Shown here: positions 17,341 through 26,176 of the stretch, one piece after another | How the letters are laid out: each line of letters opens with the position of its first letter | How positions within the stretch are numbered: the stretch's first letter is position 1 | NCBI GenBank assembly: GCA_031276235.1 | Contig: JAISNL010000182.1 | Location: 1 to 36,642, forward strand | Length of the DNA: 36,642 nucleotides | Origin: Prevotellaceae bacterium | GTDB taxonomy: Bacteria; Bacteroidota; Bacteroidia; Bacteroidales; UBA932 | Direction of reading: 5' to 3' | Translations under genes and position numbers: made by a program | Notes under the pieces: model-generated | Told to the model about the DNA's origin: nothing | Database searches by the model: none | Seen by the model: the letters and a program-made list of their open reading frames with translations, nothing else

Positions 17341-18063
17341 ATGAAATCAATTATTACAAAAATCGATTTATCGAAATTGAAAAATGAAACTCACGTTGAG
17401 TTTAACGAAAGTATTAAAAGACTTTTTATTAAATTTAATCCTCAAACTGTGGGGATTGATGCCTTGTACAATCTGTACTCAGCTGCGCTTGACAAAGAAC
17501 TCGACTCGCTCGACTTTATCCGCAAAAGCGAGATTACGAGCATAATTAGCGAACAGGATCGCGTGCGCGACAATATTTACGGCGGGCTTGTAGATTCATT
17601 AAAGGGCGCAACCCGACATTTTGACCCCGCTTACAGCGCTGCGGCAACTTTGTTGCTTGATGTTTTTAAGCATTACGGCAATATACCGCGCAAAACGCTT
17701 GATGATGAAACGGCAGCCATCAAAGATTTGCTGCGCGAACTGCAACAGCCTGCGCTTGCCGCGGCGCTCGAAACGCTTGGATTTACCAACTGGGTGGACA
17801 AACTTGCAGCCGAAAATGCGGCATTTGAGCAGTTGATGATGCAACGCTATGAACAAACTGCCGATAAAACGCAGTACAGAATGAAGGATACGCGCAAGGA
17901 AACCGACAAATACTACCATGCCATCGTCAGCCAAATTGAAAATATGGTGCTGGTTGGCAATGCCGCCGTTGATGCTTTGATAAGGGAAATGAACACGGTT
18001 ATCAGCCGTTTCAAGCATATTTTGGCACAGGAAAAAGGCGAACGGAAAGAGGGAAATTTATAA
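17341..18063 (+). CDS. DUF6261 family protein
   Basis: A 240-residue, almost wholly helical protein resembling the Bacteroidetes family DUF6261, function unknown. Typical parts are the N-terminal KIDLSKLKNETHVEFN, the SEQDRVRDNIYGGLVDSLKG segment, HYGNIPRKTLDDETAAIKDLL and the C-terminal KETDKYYHAIVSQIENM. No signal or membrane segment is visible. Genes of this family often occur in several copies next to repeats and mobile DNA; here it directly follows the 41-bp array. The start ATG at 17341 is preceded by AT-rich DNA without a clear promoter box. GC content is higher than that of its flanks. Confidence 0.75.
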   Translation: MKSIITKIDLSKLKNETHVEFNESIKRLFIKFNPQTVGIDALYNLYSAALDKELDSLDFIRKSEITSIISEQDRVRDNIYGGLVDSLKGATRHFDPAYSAAATLLLDVFKHYGNIPRKTLDDETAAIKDLLRELQQPALAAALETLGFTNWVDKLAAENAAFEQLMMQRYEQTADKTQYRMKDTRKETDKYYHAIVSQIENMVLVGNAAVDALIREMNTVISRFKHILAQEKGERKEGNL

Positions 18064-18124
18064 TTTTAATCTTTAGTGATTAAATGGTAATGGATAGAAA
18101 AATAAAAAATAAAAAATAACAGAT

Positions 18125-18592
18125 ATGAAATTAAAATTATTTATTGCTGCCATAATTACATCGCTCGTATTTACAGGTTGCAGCAAAGACGACATTATTA
18201 TTCCACAGGAATTAATAGGCACATGGAAAGCTATCTATGTTGGCATACTCGAATATGAAACTAACTACGACGACAACGGTTATTCGGCTTGGTTAATTGG
18301 CTCCTTATACACAAAAGACTATGAGGAAGGGGAAGATGCTCCCATATTGATAATTAACGAGAATCGCACTTATGAGCAAAGACAGCCCGACGAAGAAGCG
18401 GTTACAGGAACATGGGAATCAACAAATGGACACAATTTCATTACAGTTCGCAATGACACGAAAGAAAAAGCAGAATGGGAATGGACAATTTCTTCTGACG
18501 TAATATCAATGTTTCATATTCTTTCAGAAGATAGAAATGCGAACAAGATGATAATGGAGCAATATAGTTATAAGAAAGTAATAACAGAATAA
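18125..18592 (+). CDS. Small lipocalin-like lipoprotein
   Basis: A 155-residue lipoprotein: signal peptide KLKLFIAAIITSLVFTGC with lipidated Cys19. After it, the pattern ELIGTWKAIYVGILEY, ILIINENRTYEQRQ and VTGTWESTNGHNFITVRN resembles lipocalin-like domains common in Bacteroidetes, in which GTW begins the first strand and a later TGTW repeats it. It probably forms a small beta-barrel anchored in a membrane; the ligand is unknown. The gene is 61 bases after the DUF6261 stop. Family assignment is by motif only. Confidence 0.65.
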   Translation: MKLKLFIAAIITSLVFTGCSKDDIIIPQELIGTWKAIYVGILEYETNYDDNGYSAWLIGSLYTKDYEEGEDAPILIINENRTYEQRQPDEEAVTGTWESTNGHNFITVRNDTKEKAEWEWTISSDVISMFHILSEDRNANKMIMEQYSYKKVITE

Positions 18593-18603
18593 CCGTTGAT
18601 AGT

Positions 18604-18709
18604 TTCTGGATTGGCTACGCCGAACCCTTCGGGTTTCGCTGACGCTCGCAATGACGGCACAATCACGCAAAGAGTCATTGAGAGAAGCGCAGCTACGAAG
18701 CAATCCAGA
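18604..18709. repeat. REP-like palindromic element
   Basis: The element begins TTCTGGATTGGC and ends GAAGCAATCCAGA, with internal inverted pairs (AACCC-TTC-GGGTT; CGCAATGAC against GTCATTGAG). Its core, with CGCAATGACG and ACGAAGCAATCCAG, matches the GC-rich dispersed repeat often seen between genes in many bacteria. It sits between the small lipoprotein gene and the membrane protein gene. A partial relative is at 35350-35390. Confidence 0.7.
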
Positions 18710-18779
18710 GAATTAAAGGTAGGAGTAAACCTGTGTGTTTGCCGCCCAGAATAACAACAAATAAATAATTGGTAAAAAT

Positions 18780-19391
18780 ATGGAACTTAATAATTTTTTG
18801 GAATATGTCAGGCAAATGACGGATGAAGACTTGGCATATATTTACAGCAAACAGGGCGAGTATGCAGAAGAATACATCGCCACTGTTGAAGAAGAATTAA
18901 TAATAAGAGGTTATGATCCGTCAAAATTTAATTTATGGGAAACGGGACAGCAGCTACTTCTTAAACAAAAAACAGATTTTGAACTGTTAGAACTGTTGAA
19001 TAACAAAAAATCATTATATGCACCCGATTTTGTGCGCATGGAAATAGAAAACCGTCAATTAACAGAAGATATATTGAGCGACCGTTATATATTGCAAGGC
19101 ATGCAGGGCAACACAGTTGTGATGATTGTACTGGCTGTTGCAGGCGTTGTGATTTTTCCTGTTTGTAGAATAATTTTTCGTTTTCATTCACCAGCATTAT
19201 CAGGCTCTGTTATGGCATTGATTGCTTTCATCATGTCTGCATATTATTGTGCGGCATATAAAAGATTATCATCAGGCAAAACAGTTAAGAAATATAATCG
19301 CAAAACACGCGGAGTAGCAGAAATTGTACTGATAATTATGTCCATAATTATATTGTTCAATATCGGATTAGGATTAATGGTTATATTATAA
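18780..19391 (+). CDS. Hypothetical membrane protein (203 aa)
   Basis: I do not recognise the family. Residues 1-105 are acidic and helical, apparently cytoplasmic, and contain EEYIATVEEELIIRGYDPS and DFELLELLNNKKSLY, a pattern seen in Bacteroidetes membrane proteins that sense or regulate. Three hydrophobic segments follow at about 112-134, 138-160 and 179-202, separated by the basic loop RLSSGKTVKKYNRKTRG. The gene precedes carB by 35 bases and so could share its transcript, but nothing links it functionally. Codon use and length look normal. Confidence 0.6.
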   Translation: MELNNFLEYVRQMTDEDLAYIYSKQGEYAEEYIATVEEELIIRGYDPSKFNLWETGQQLLLKQKTDFELLELLNNKKSLYAPDFVRMEIENRQLTEDILSDRYILQGMQGNTVVMIVLAVAGVVIFPVCRIIFRFHSPALSGSVMALIAFIMSAYYCAAYKRLSSGKTVKKYNRKTRGVAEIVLIIMSIIILFNIGLGLMVIL

Positions 19392-19426
19392 CGAAAGATT
19401 GACTGTTAAGTAAATATAATAAATAT

Positions 19427-22400
19427 ATGAATAAACACAATATAAAAAAGGTACTGCTCATTGGTTCGGGGGCATTGAAAATAGGCGAAGCCGGCGAGTT
19501 TGACTATTCAGGTTCGCAAGCTCTGAAAGCAATGAAAGAGGAAAATATAGAAACAGTGCTTATCAATCCCAATATTGCAACAGTGCAGACATCGGAAGAT
19601 GTTGCCGACAAAATTTATTTTTTGCCTGTAACTCCCTTTTTTGTCGAAAAGGTAATTGCAAAAGAAAAGCCTGACGGCATAATGCTTGCATACGGAGGAC
19701 AAACTGCATTGAACTGCGGAGTGGAACTGTACAGAAAAGGAATTTTTGAAAAATATAATTTAAAAGTTCTCGGCACTCCCGTACAGTCAATTATTGACAC
19801 CGAAGACCGCGAAAAGTTCAATCAAAAATTATCCGAAATCAATGTAAATTATATCAAAAGCGAGGCTGTTACAACCGTTGAAGATGCCCGCCGCGCCGCG
19901 CAAACGCTGGGCTATCCTGTGATTGTGCGCGCAGCTTATGCACTTGGCGGTTTGGGCAGCGGCTTTTGCGACAATGCGGATGAACTCAACATGCTTGCAG
20001 AACGGGCTTTTACTCATTCGCCGCAGGTGCTTATCGAAAAATCGCTGAAAGGATGGAAAGAAATAGAATACGAAGTTGTGCGCGATGCTTACGACAACTG
20101 CATAACCGTGTGCAATATGGAGAACATGGATCCGCTCGGAATACATACAGGCGAAAGTATTGTTGTTGCGCCGTCTCAAACTCTTACAAACAGCGAATTT
20201 CACAAACTTCGTGAAATTGCAGTCAGAATAATTCGGCACATAGGCGTTGTTGGCGAATGTAACGTACAGTATGCGCTTGACCCTAATTCTGAAGATTATC
20301 GGGTTATTGAAGTTAATGCGCGGCTTTCGCGCTCGTCGGCTCTGGCTTCAAAAGCAACGGGCTATCCGCTTGCGTTCATCGCTGCAAAACTCGGACTCGG
20401 CTACAGCCTGTCGGAATTGAAAAATGCCGTAACTCGCGATACATCCGCTTTTTTTGAACCCGCGCTCGATTATGTAGTTTGTAAAATTCCGCGCTGGGAT
20501 ATGGGAAAATTTCACGGAGTAAGCAAAAAATTGGGAAGCAGTATGAAAAGCGTTGGCGAAGTTATGGCGATAGGTCGCACATTTGAAGAAGCCATACAAA
20601 AAGGATTGAGAATGATTGGTCAGGGAATGCACGGCTTTGCTGCAAACAAAGAATTAATCGTAAACAACATCGAAAAATCGCTTTCCGAACCTACCGACAT
20701 GCGTATCTTTGTTATAGCACAGGCGCTCGAAAGAAATTTTTCTATTGACGATATTCACAATCTGACAAAAATTGATAAATGGTTTTTGTATAAATTAAAA
20801 AACATAAACGATATAGCGCACAAACTGCATAACTGCAAAAGCATTGAAGAAGTTGACAATGAACTGATGATAACGGCAAAACAGGCAGGTTTTTCCGATT
20901 TTCAAATAGGACGTCTGGCTGATAAATCAAAAATGACAACAGATGATGCAATGCTTGCCGTACGCAGACTGCGCAAACAACGAAATATTTTGCCTGTTGT
21001 GAAACAGATTGACACGCTTGCCGCCGAATATCCTGCACGTACAAATTATCTTTACATTACCTATAGCGGAATGGAACATGATGTTGATTTTGCGGATGAC
21101 AAACCCGTAATTGTGCTTGGTTCGGGAGCATATCGCATAGGCAGTTCGGTGGAATTTGACTGGTGTTCTGTTAATGCAGTGAAAACCGCGCGAAAAGCAG
21201 GATACAAATCAATAATGATAAATTATAATCCCGAAACAGTTTCTACCGATTACGACGAATGTGATCGCCTGTATTTTGAAGAACTTTCGTTTGAGCGGGT
21301 AATGGATATTATTGATTTTGAAAAACCCGAAGGCGTAATAGTATCCGTTGGCGGACAAATACCCAATAACCTTGCAATGCGTCTGCACAGTCAAAACGTT
21401 GCTATACTCGGCACGTCGCCCGTAAGTATCGACAGAGCCGAAAATCGACATAAATTTTCAAGCATGCTTGATACGCTCAAAATCGACCAGCCCGGATGGC
21501 AAGAATTGAGCAATATGGATGACATTTACAGATTTGTTGATAATGTCGGATTTCCCGTTATTATTCGCCCATCATACGTTTTGTCGGGCGCAGCAATGAA
21601 CGTATGTTCCAATAAAGAAGAAATGGAATATTTTTTGAAACTTGCAGCAAACGTATCCAAAGAATTTCCGGTTGTGGTATCCGAATTTGTTCAAAGCGCA
21701 AAAGAAATAGAATTTGACGGCGTTGCAAAAAATGGAGAAATTATGATTTATGCAATTTCCGAACATGTTGAATTTGCCGGCGTTCATTCAGGAGATGCAA
21801 CACTGGTTTTTCCCGCTCAAAAAATTTATTTTGAAACCATAAGACGATTAAAAAAAATAAGCAGACAAATAGCAAAAGAATTACAGATAACAGGACCTTT
21901 CAATATTCAATATCTTGCAAAAAACAATGATATAAAAGTAATAGAATGTAACCTTCGCGCATCGCGCACGTTTCCGTTTATTTCAAAAATACTGAAAACA
22001 AATTTTATTGACATTGCAACAAGGCTGATGCTTGGCAAAGTATTTGTGAAACCCGAAAAAACGGAATTTGATATTGATTACGTGGGAGTCAAAGCATCGC
22101 AATTTTCGTTTACGCGCCTGCAAAAAGCCGATCCCGTGCTTGGCGTAGATATGGCTTCAACAGGCGAAGTAGGCTGCATTGGCAACGATGTGAACGAAGC
22201 GCTGCTGCTGGCAATGCTGTCCGTAGGATACAATATTCCCGAACGCGGAATTATGATTTCTTCGGGCGAAGCAAAATCCAAATTGACTTTGCTTGAAGCC
22301 TGCCGCATGGCGCATGCAAGAGGATTGAAAATTTATGCAACTCACGGCACAAAGGCATTTTTGCACGAACACGGAATAGAAGCAATATCGGCAGGCTGGC

Positions 22401-22645
22401 CCGATGAAAAAGGAGATAACAATGTTATAAAATTGATAACCGAAAAAGCATTTGACCTTGTTATCAATATTCCGAAAAATTTAACAAAAGATGAACTTGA
22501 TAACGATTACGAAATACGCCGCAGCGCCATCGACCACAATATTCCTTTGCTTACCAATGCCCGACTTGCAGCGGCATTTATTGAAGCCGCTTGCAGTTTA
22601 AGCATTAACGATTTGGAAATTCGCAGTTGGAAAGAAATAAAATAA
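19427..22645 (+). CDS. carB: Carbamoyl-phosphate synthase large subunit
   Basis: A complete 1,072-residue CarB, close to the usual 1,070. It contains the two homologous ATP-grasp halves: carboxyphosphate half about 1-400 (LLIGSGALKIGEAGEFDYSG, LAYGGQTALNCGVELY, EVNARLSRSSALASKATGYP) and carbamoyl-phosphate half about 550-935 (VIVLGSGAYRIGSSVEFDW, IECNLRASRTFPFISK). The oligomerisation domain lies between them and the MGS-like allosteric domain at the C-terminus (about 935-1072), ending with LTNARLAAAFIEA. It makes carbamoyl phosphate with ammonia from CarA. A promoter is not obvious in the 35 bases before it, so it may depend on upstream transcription. A hairpin terminator follows at 22721. 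Confidence 0.97.
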   Translation: MNKHNIKKVLLIGSGALKIGEAGEFDYSGSQALKAMKEENIETVLINPNIATVQTSEDVADKIYFLPVTPFFVEKVIAKEKPDGIMLAYGGQTALNCGVELYRKGIFEKYNLKVLGTPVQSIIDTEDREKFNQKLSEINVNYIKSEAVTTVEDARRAAQTLGYPVIVRAAYALGGLGSGFCDNADELNMLAERAFTHSPQVLIEKSLKGWKEIEYEVVRDAYDNCITVCNMENMDPLGIHTGESIVVAPSQTLTNSEFHKLREIAVRIIRHIGVVGECNVQYALDPNSEDYRVIEVNARLSRSSALASKATGYPLAFIAAKLGLGYSLSELKNAVTRDTSAFFEPALDYVVCKIPRWDMGKFHGVSKKLGSSMKSVGEVMAIGRTFEEAIQKGLRMIGQGMHGFAANKELIVNNIEKSLSEPTDMRIFVIAQALERNFSIDDIHNLTKIDKWFLYKLKNINDIAHKLHNCKSIEEVDNELMITAKQAGFSDFQIGRLADKSKMTTDDAMLAVRRLRKQRNILPVVKQIDTLAAEYPARTNYLYITYSGMEHDVDFADDKPVIVLGSGAYRIGSSVEFDWCSVNAVKTARKAGYKSIMINYNPETVSTDYDECDRLYFEELSFERVMDIIDFEKPEGVIVSVGGQIPNNLAMRLHSQNVAILGTSPVSIDRAENRHKFSSMLDTLKIDQPGWQELSNMDDIYRFVDNVGFPVIIRPSYVLSGAAMNVCSNKEEMEYFLKLAANVSKEFPVVVSEFVQSAKEIEFDGVAKNGEIMIYAISEHVEFAGVHSGDATLVFPAQKIYFETIRRLKKISRQIAKELQITGPFNIQYLAKNNDIKVIECNLRASRTFPFISKILKTNFIDIATRLMLGKVFVKPEKTEFDIDYVGVKASQFSFTRLQKADPVLGVDMASTGEVGCIGNDVNEALLLAMLSVGYNIPERGIMISSGEAKSKLTLLEACRMAHARGLKIYATHGTKAFLHEHGIEAISAGWPDEKGDNNVIKLITEKAFDLVINIPKNLTKDELDNDYEIRRSAIDHNIPLLTNARLAAAFIEAACSLSINDLEIRSWKEIK

Positions 22646-22720
22646 AAATATCGGCAGCCTTTGATTGATGAAAAATACATAAGGTATAACAAACAAACTT
22701 CATTTTACCTTATTTCCCCG

Positions 22721-22753
22721 GCAAAACAGCCTCTGTACTGTTTTGCTGTTTTT
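22721..22753 (+). terminator. Terminator after carB
   Basis: GCAAAACAG (22721-22729) pairs perfectly with CTGTTTTGC (22738-22746) around an 8-base loop and is followed by TGTTTTTG. It lies 75 bases after the carB stop and ends the rightward transcript. Confidence 0.75.
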
Positions 22754-22881
22754 GAATCAGGAGAAAATCAGGTTTTATCATCCCCTGTTAAACATTAGGA
22801 GTTGTTATATTATTAATTTGTCATCCCTGTAAATTTTGCCAAACATTTTGATGCGTCTGCATGTAATTGAAAATTTAATGC

Positions 22882-22889
22882 TAACTTTG
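22882..22889 (+). promoter_or_regulatory. Promoter -7 box for the S9 peptidase
   Basis: TAACTTTG matches TAnnTTTG and ends 33 bases before the ATG at 22923. A TTTG box at the expected spacing is not clear. With the terminator upstream, it makes the peptidase a separate unit. Confidence 0.5.
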
Positions 22890-22922
22890 ACACATGAAAT
22901 AAACTAATAACAAGCATAAATT

Positions 22923-25031
22923 ATGGCACAAATAAAATTAATCGCATTGCTTATGTCAATAGCAGTTATCACAGCATGTTCGGCGGATGAAAAGCAAACC
23001 GCCGAAAAATTGAATATCAATACTGAACTTACAGAGGCTGAAATTTCGGCAGGAATTTTTACTCCTGAAGTCATGTGGAAAATGGGACGGATAGGCACAA
23101 GCCTGATTTCGCCCGACGGTAAAAACGCAGCATACACTGTTACTTTCTACAGCGTAGAGGCTAACAAAGGCGTAACAAGCGTTTGGATTATTTCGCTTTC
23201 CGATAACGGAAAAACCGTAAAATTGGCGGATGATGTTTCTGACCCTGTATGGAATAAAACAGGCGACAAACTGTATGTGATGAAAGACGGACAGATTTTT
23301 ACCGCAGATATTGCATCCGGTTCTCTTGCACAGGTATCGTTTATCGATGGCGGTATCGAAGGTTTCGGCATCGCGCCTGCCGAAAACAGACTTTTTTACA
23401 CAAAAAAAGTTGCCGTAGAAAAACGTAATTCCGCAGAAATATATCCAGACATGGAAAAATCGCAGGCAAAAATTTACGATGATTTAATGGCGCGTCACTG
23501 GAATTATTGGGACGAAGGAAAATATTCCCATATTTTTGTTGCCGAAATCAAAGACGGAAAAATTGCAAACGGCAAAGATATAATGGAAGGCGAAGCTTGG
23601 GATGCGCCAATGGCGCCGTATTTCGATATTGCCGAAATTGCATGGAACGGCAGTGGAACGCAACTTGCCTACACATGCAAAAAACAAACGGGAACAGAAT
23701 ATGCAGTATCTACACAGTCGGATATTTTTGTGTATGACGTCCAAAGCGAAACCACAAAAAATATTTGCAGAGAATATAACGAAAGTAAAAACCTCCAAGA
23801 ATTTCAAGGTTATGATAAATATCCCGTATGGTCGCCAGACGACACAAAAATTGCCTTCCGCAGTATGCGCCGCGCAGGCAACGAGAGCGACAGGGAACGG
23901 CTGTTTGTGTGGAATAGCAGCGACAACTCCATGACAGACCTTACGCCAACATTCGACTATAACGCAACAAATGTGGTGTGGGATGGAAATGACATGATTT
24001 ATTTTATTGCCCCCATCGAGGCTACTCATCAAATATGCCGCGTGAATTGCAACACTCAAAAAGTTGAAGTACTTACATCCGGCGACCACGATATAAATCA
24101 TTTCACCAAAAAGGATGATATAATCATTGCCGAAATAACAAAAATATCGATGGCAACCGAAATTTTTAAAATAAATATTAACGATAACTTAAATATTTCA
24201 CAAATCAGTTTTGTAAACAAAAACATTTACGACAATATCAAAATGGGCGAAGTGCAAAAACGTATGGTACAAACCACCGATGGCAAACAAATGCTTACAT
24301 GGCTTATATTTCCGCCCGATTTTGATGCCACAAAACAATACCCTGTACTGCTTTATTGCGAAGGCGGTCCACAAAGCGTAGTGAGCCAGTTTTGGAGTTA
24401 TCGATGGAACTTCCAGTTAATGGCAGCGCAGGGTTATGTTATAGTAGCGCCTAACCGCCGCGGCGTTCCATCATTCGGGCAGGAATGGTTAGACCAGATT
24501 TCGGGCGATTACAGCGGGCAAAACATCCACGACTATTTAAGCGCAATTGACAACGCGGCAAAAGAACCGTGGTGCGACAATACACGCTTGGGCTGCGTGG
24601 GCGCAAGCTACGGCGGATATTCGGTTTTCTTCCTTGCAGGCAATCACAACAAACGGTTCAAGGCATTTATTTCACATTGCGGAATATTCAATTTTGAAAG
24701 CATGTACGGACATACCGAAGAATTATGGTTTGTAAACAATGACTACGGCGGGTCATACTGGAGCGAAAATCCCGTTGCAAAACGCTCGTACGCAAACTCA
24801 CCCCACAAGTTTGTCGCTAAATGGGATACCCCGATATTGATAATTACAGGATTAAACGATTTCCGCATTCCATATACTCAAAGTCTGGAAGCATTTACAG
24901 CAGCGCGGCTTCGCGGAATAGATGCACGTCTGGTTGCGTTTGAAAATGAAGCGCATCAGGTTTTCAAACCCCAAAACAATTTAGTCTGGAATCGTGAATT
25001 TTTCGGATGGCTCAATAAATATCTGAAATAA
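22923..25031 (+). CDS. S9 family prolyl oligopeptidase-type peptidase (DPP-like), lipoprotein
   Basis: A 702-residue serine peptidase resembling dipeptidyl-peptidase 5 and related acyl-peptidases. A lipobox VITAC (Cys19) suggests membrane anchoring in the periplasm or outer membrane. Residues about 50-430 form a beta-propeller with WD-like repeats (SDPVWNKTGDKLYVM, YPVWSPDDTKIAFRS). The C-terminal alpha/beta hydrolase has the triad Ser562 in GASYGGY, Asp646 in GLNDFRIPY and His678 in ENEAHQVF; the WLIFPPDFDATKQYPVLLY entry and GGPQSV oxyanion segment are present. It would release dipeptides from oligopeptides, consistent with the C69 dipeptidase elsewhere in the window and a peptide-using lifestyle. 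Monocistronic, with a terminator at 25058. Confidence 0.92.
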   Translation: MAQIKLIALLMSIAVITACSADEKQTAEKLNINTELTEAEISAGIFTPEVMWKMGRIGTSLISPDGKNAAYTVTFYSVEANKGVTSVWIISLSDNGKTVKLADDVSDPVWNKTGDKLYVMKDGQIFTADIASGSLAQVSFIDGGIEGFGIAPAENRLFYTKKVAVEKRNSAEIYPDMEKSQAKIYDDLMARHWNYWDEGKYSHIFVAEIKDGKIANGKDIMEGEAWDAPMAPYFDIAEIAWNGSGTQLAYTCKKQTGTEYAVSTQSDIFVYDVQSETTKNICREYNESKNLQEFQGYDKYPVWSPDDTKIAFRSMRRAGNESDRERLFVWNSSDNSMTDLTPTFDYNATNVVWDGNDMIYFIAPIEATHQICRVNCNTQKVEVLTSGDHDINHFTKKDDIIIAEITKISMATEIFKININDNLNISQISFVNKNIYDNIKMGEVQKRMVQTTDGKQMLTWLIFPPDFDATKQYPVLLYCEGGPQSVVSQFWSYRWNFQLMAAQGYVIVAPNRRGVPSFGQEWLDQISGDYSGQNIHDYLSAIDNAAKEPWCDNTRLGCVGASYGGYSVFFLAGNHNKRFKAFISHCGIFNFESMYGHTEELWFVNNDYGGSYWSENPVAKRSYANSPHKFVAKWDTPILIITGLNDFRIPYTQSLEAFTAARLRGIDARLVAFENEAHQVFKPQNNLVWNREFFGWLNKYLK

Positions 25032-25057
25032 AGTTTATACAAAATAATTTACAAACA

Positions 25058-25110
25058 GGGGAGTGAAAAATCAGCAAGTTTGAGCAATGGTTTTTCACTC
25101 TCCAGTTTTT
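25058..25110 (+). terminator. Long terminator after the S9 peptidase
   Basis: A 15-bp stem (25058-25072 with 25089-25103), fully paired if two G-T wobbles are allowed, with a 16-base loop and GTTTTT after it. It starts 26 bases after the stop codon. Its right side overlaps the gene remnant at 25067-25234. Confidence 0.75.
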
Positions 25111-25234
25111 AAATGCCAATGAGAGATTAAAGCCGTCGCCGCACAGTATATTCCCGGGCGCAAAGGCTATTTATGAGGAACTGAAAAACCGTTTCCCGAG
25201 ACACAAACGCAAAAAACAGAAAGACAGAGAATAA
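25067..25234 (+). pseudogene. 5'-truncated gene remnant (about 55 codons)
   Basis: Directly after an in-frame TGA (25064-25066) runs a 55-codon frame without a start, ending at TAA 25232-25234. It contains FEQWFFTLQFLNANERLKP and AIYEELKNRFPRHKRKK, plausible protein sequence with a basic tail, resembling C-termini of small Bacteroidetes proteins that I cannot name. The same frame continues beyond the stop into the 21-bp repeat at 25253. I read it as a decayed gene's end. It has been partly taken over by the terminator hairpin. Confidence 0.4.
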
Positions 25235-25252
25235 GAATCAGCAGTCAAGGCA

Positions 25253-25336
25253 AAAAGCCTCAAACTTGATGCTAAAAGCCTAAAACTTCACTCTAAAAGT
25301 CTAAAACTTCAGGATAAAATGTTAAAACTTGACAGT
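25253..25336 (+). repeat. Four tandem 21-bp repeats encoding a heptad
   Basis: Four 21-base units begin at 25253, 25274, 25295 and 25316. They stay in one reading frame and would encode KSLKLDA, KSLKLHS, KSLKLQD and KMLKLDS, followed by TGA (25337-25339). The frame is that of the preceding remnant, separated from it only by the stop at 25232. The unit length of exactly seven codons and a conserved K-L-K-L pattern suggest that it once was a coiled-coil-like or basic tail. Just after it come nagB's 3' end and stop on the other strand. Confidence 0.8.
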
Positions 25337-25342
25337 TGATAG

Positions 25343-26158
25343 TTATTTTTTCAGCATTTCATTTGCATCGAGGTTGTTTTTTTCAATATCCTTGAAATAA
25401 TTTACCGTTCCAACTTTCAGTTCAACGGTAGCAGCATCGTCGCAAACAATAATTCCTTTTGGGTGAGTTTGCAAAGCTGTGATTGTCCACATTTGGTTCA
25501 GGCTTCCTTCTATGCCTTGCTGCAATGCTCGCGCCTTGCCGTGTCCGCTGGCTATTATCACAACTTCTTTTGCGTCCATTATTGTGCCTACGCCTACGGT
25601 GAGCGCAGTTTTGGGAACTTGGTTTACATCATTGTTGAAAAAGCGCGAATTGGCGATTATTGTATCTGTTGTAAGAGTTTTGATGCGTGTTCTCGAAACA
25701 AGCGATGAGCCGGGTTCGTTGAATGCTATGTGTCCGTCAGCGCCTGTGCCGCCAAGAAATAAATCTATTCCGCCGTATGATTTTATTTTTGCTTCATAAT
25801 TATCACATTCTTCGGTAAGATTTTTGGCATTTCCGTTTAAAATATTTACGTTTTTTTCGTTTATATCTATATGATTGAAGAAATTAGTCCACATGAAAGA
25901 GTGATAGCTCTGTTCGTGATTTTGCGGGATGCCTATATATTCATCCATATTGAAAGTAACTACGTTTTTGAACGAAATTTTTTTGCTGTTATACAGTTTT
26001 ATCAGTTCTTTGTAAGTTCCAAGGGGAGAGGAGCCTGTGGGCAAACCAAGCACAAACGGTTTTAAAGATGTCGGTTCAAAAGCATTGATTTTTGCCGCTA
26101 TATAGGCTGCCGTCCATTTTGATACATTTTGATAATCGGGTTGAATAATTAATCTCAT
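25343..26158 (-). CDS. nagB: Glucosamine-6-phosphate deaminase
   Basis: A 271-residue NagB that converts glucosamine-6-phosphate to fructose-6-phosphate and ammonia, linking amino-sugar use to glycolysis. The active-site residues fall at the same numbers as in E. coli NagB: Asp72 in NMDEYIG, and Asp141, His143 and Glu148 in [15 protein letters not shown]. The phosphate-binding segment [13 protein letters not shown] is present. Allosteric control as in enterobacteria cannot be judged. It is the last gene of the bamD operon, 18 bases after recN, with which it has no known functional link. Length and ends are normal. Confidence 0.96.
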   Translation of the reverse strand: MRLIIQPDYQNVSKWTAAYIAAKINAFEPTSLKPFVLGLPTGSSPLGTYKELIKLYNSKKISFKNVVTFNMDEYIGIPQNHEQSYHSFMWTNFFNHIDINEKNVNILNGNAKNLTEECDNYEAKIKSYGGIDLFLGGTGADGHIAFNEPGSSLVSRTRIKTLTTDTIIANSRFFNNDVNQVPKTALTVGVGTIMDAKEVVIIASGHGKARALQQGIEGSLNQMWTITALQTHPKGIIVCDDAATVELKVGTVNYFKDIEKNNLDANEMLKK

Positions 26159-26176
26159 AAAGTTTATTTTTTTATT

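Noticed and set aside
23484-24101. 205-codon minus-strand ORF
   Set aside because: Antisense to the S9 peptidase propeller, which has complete motifs.
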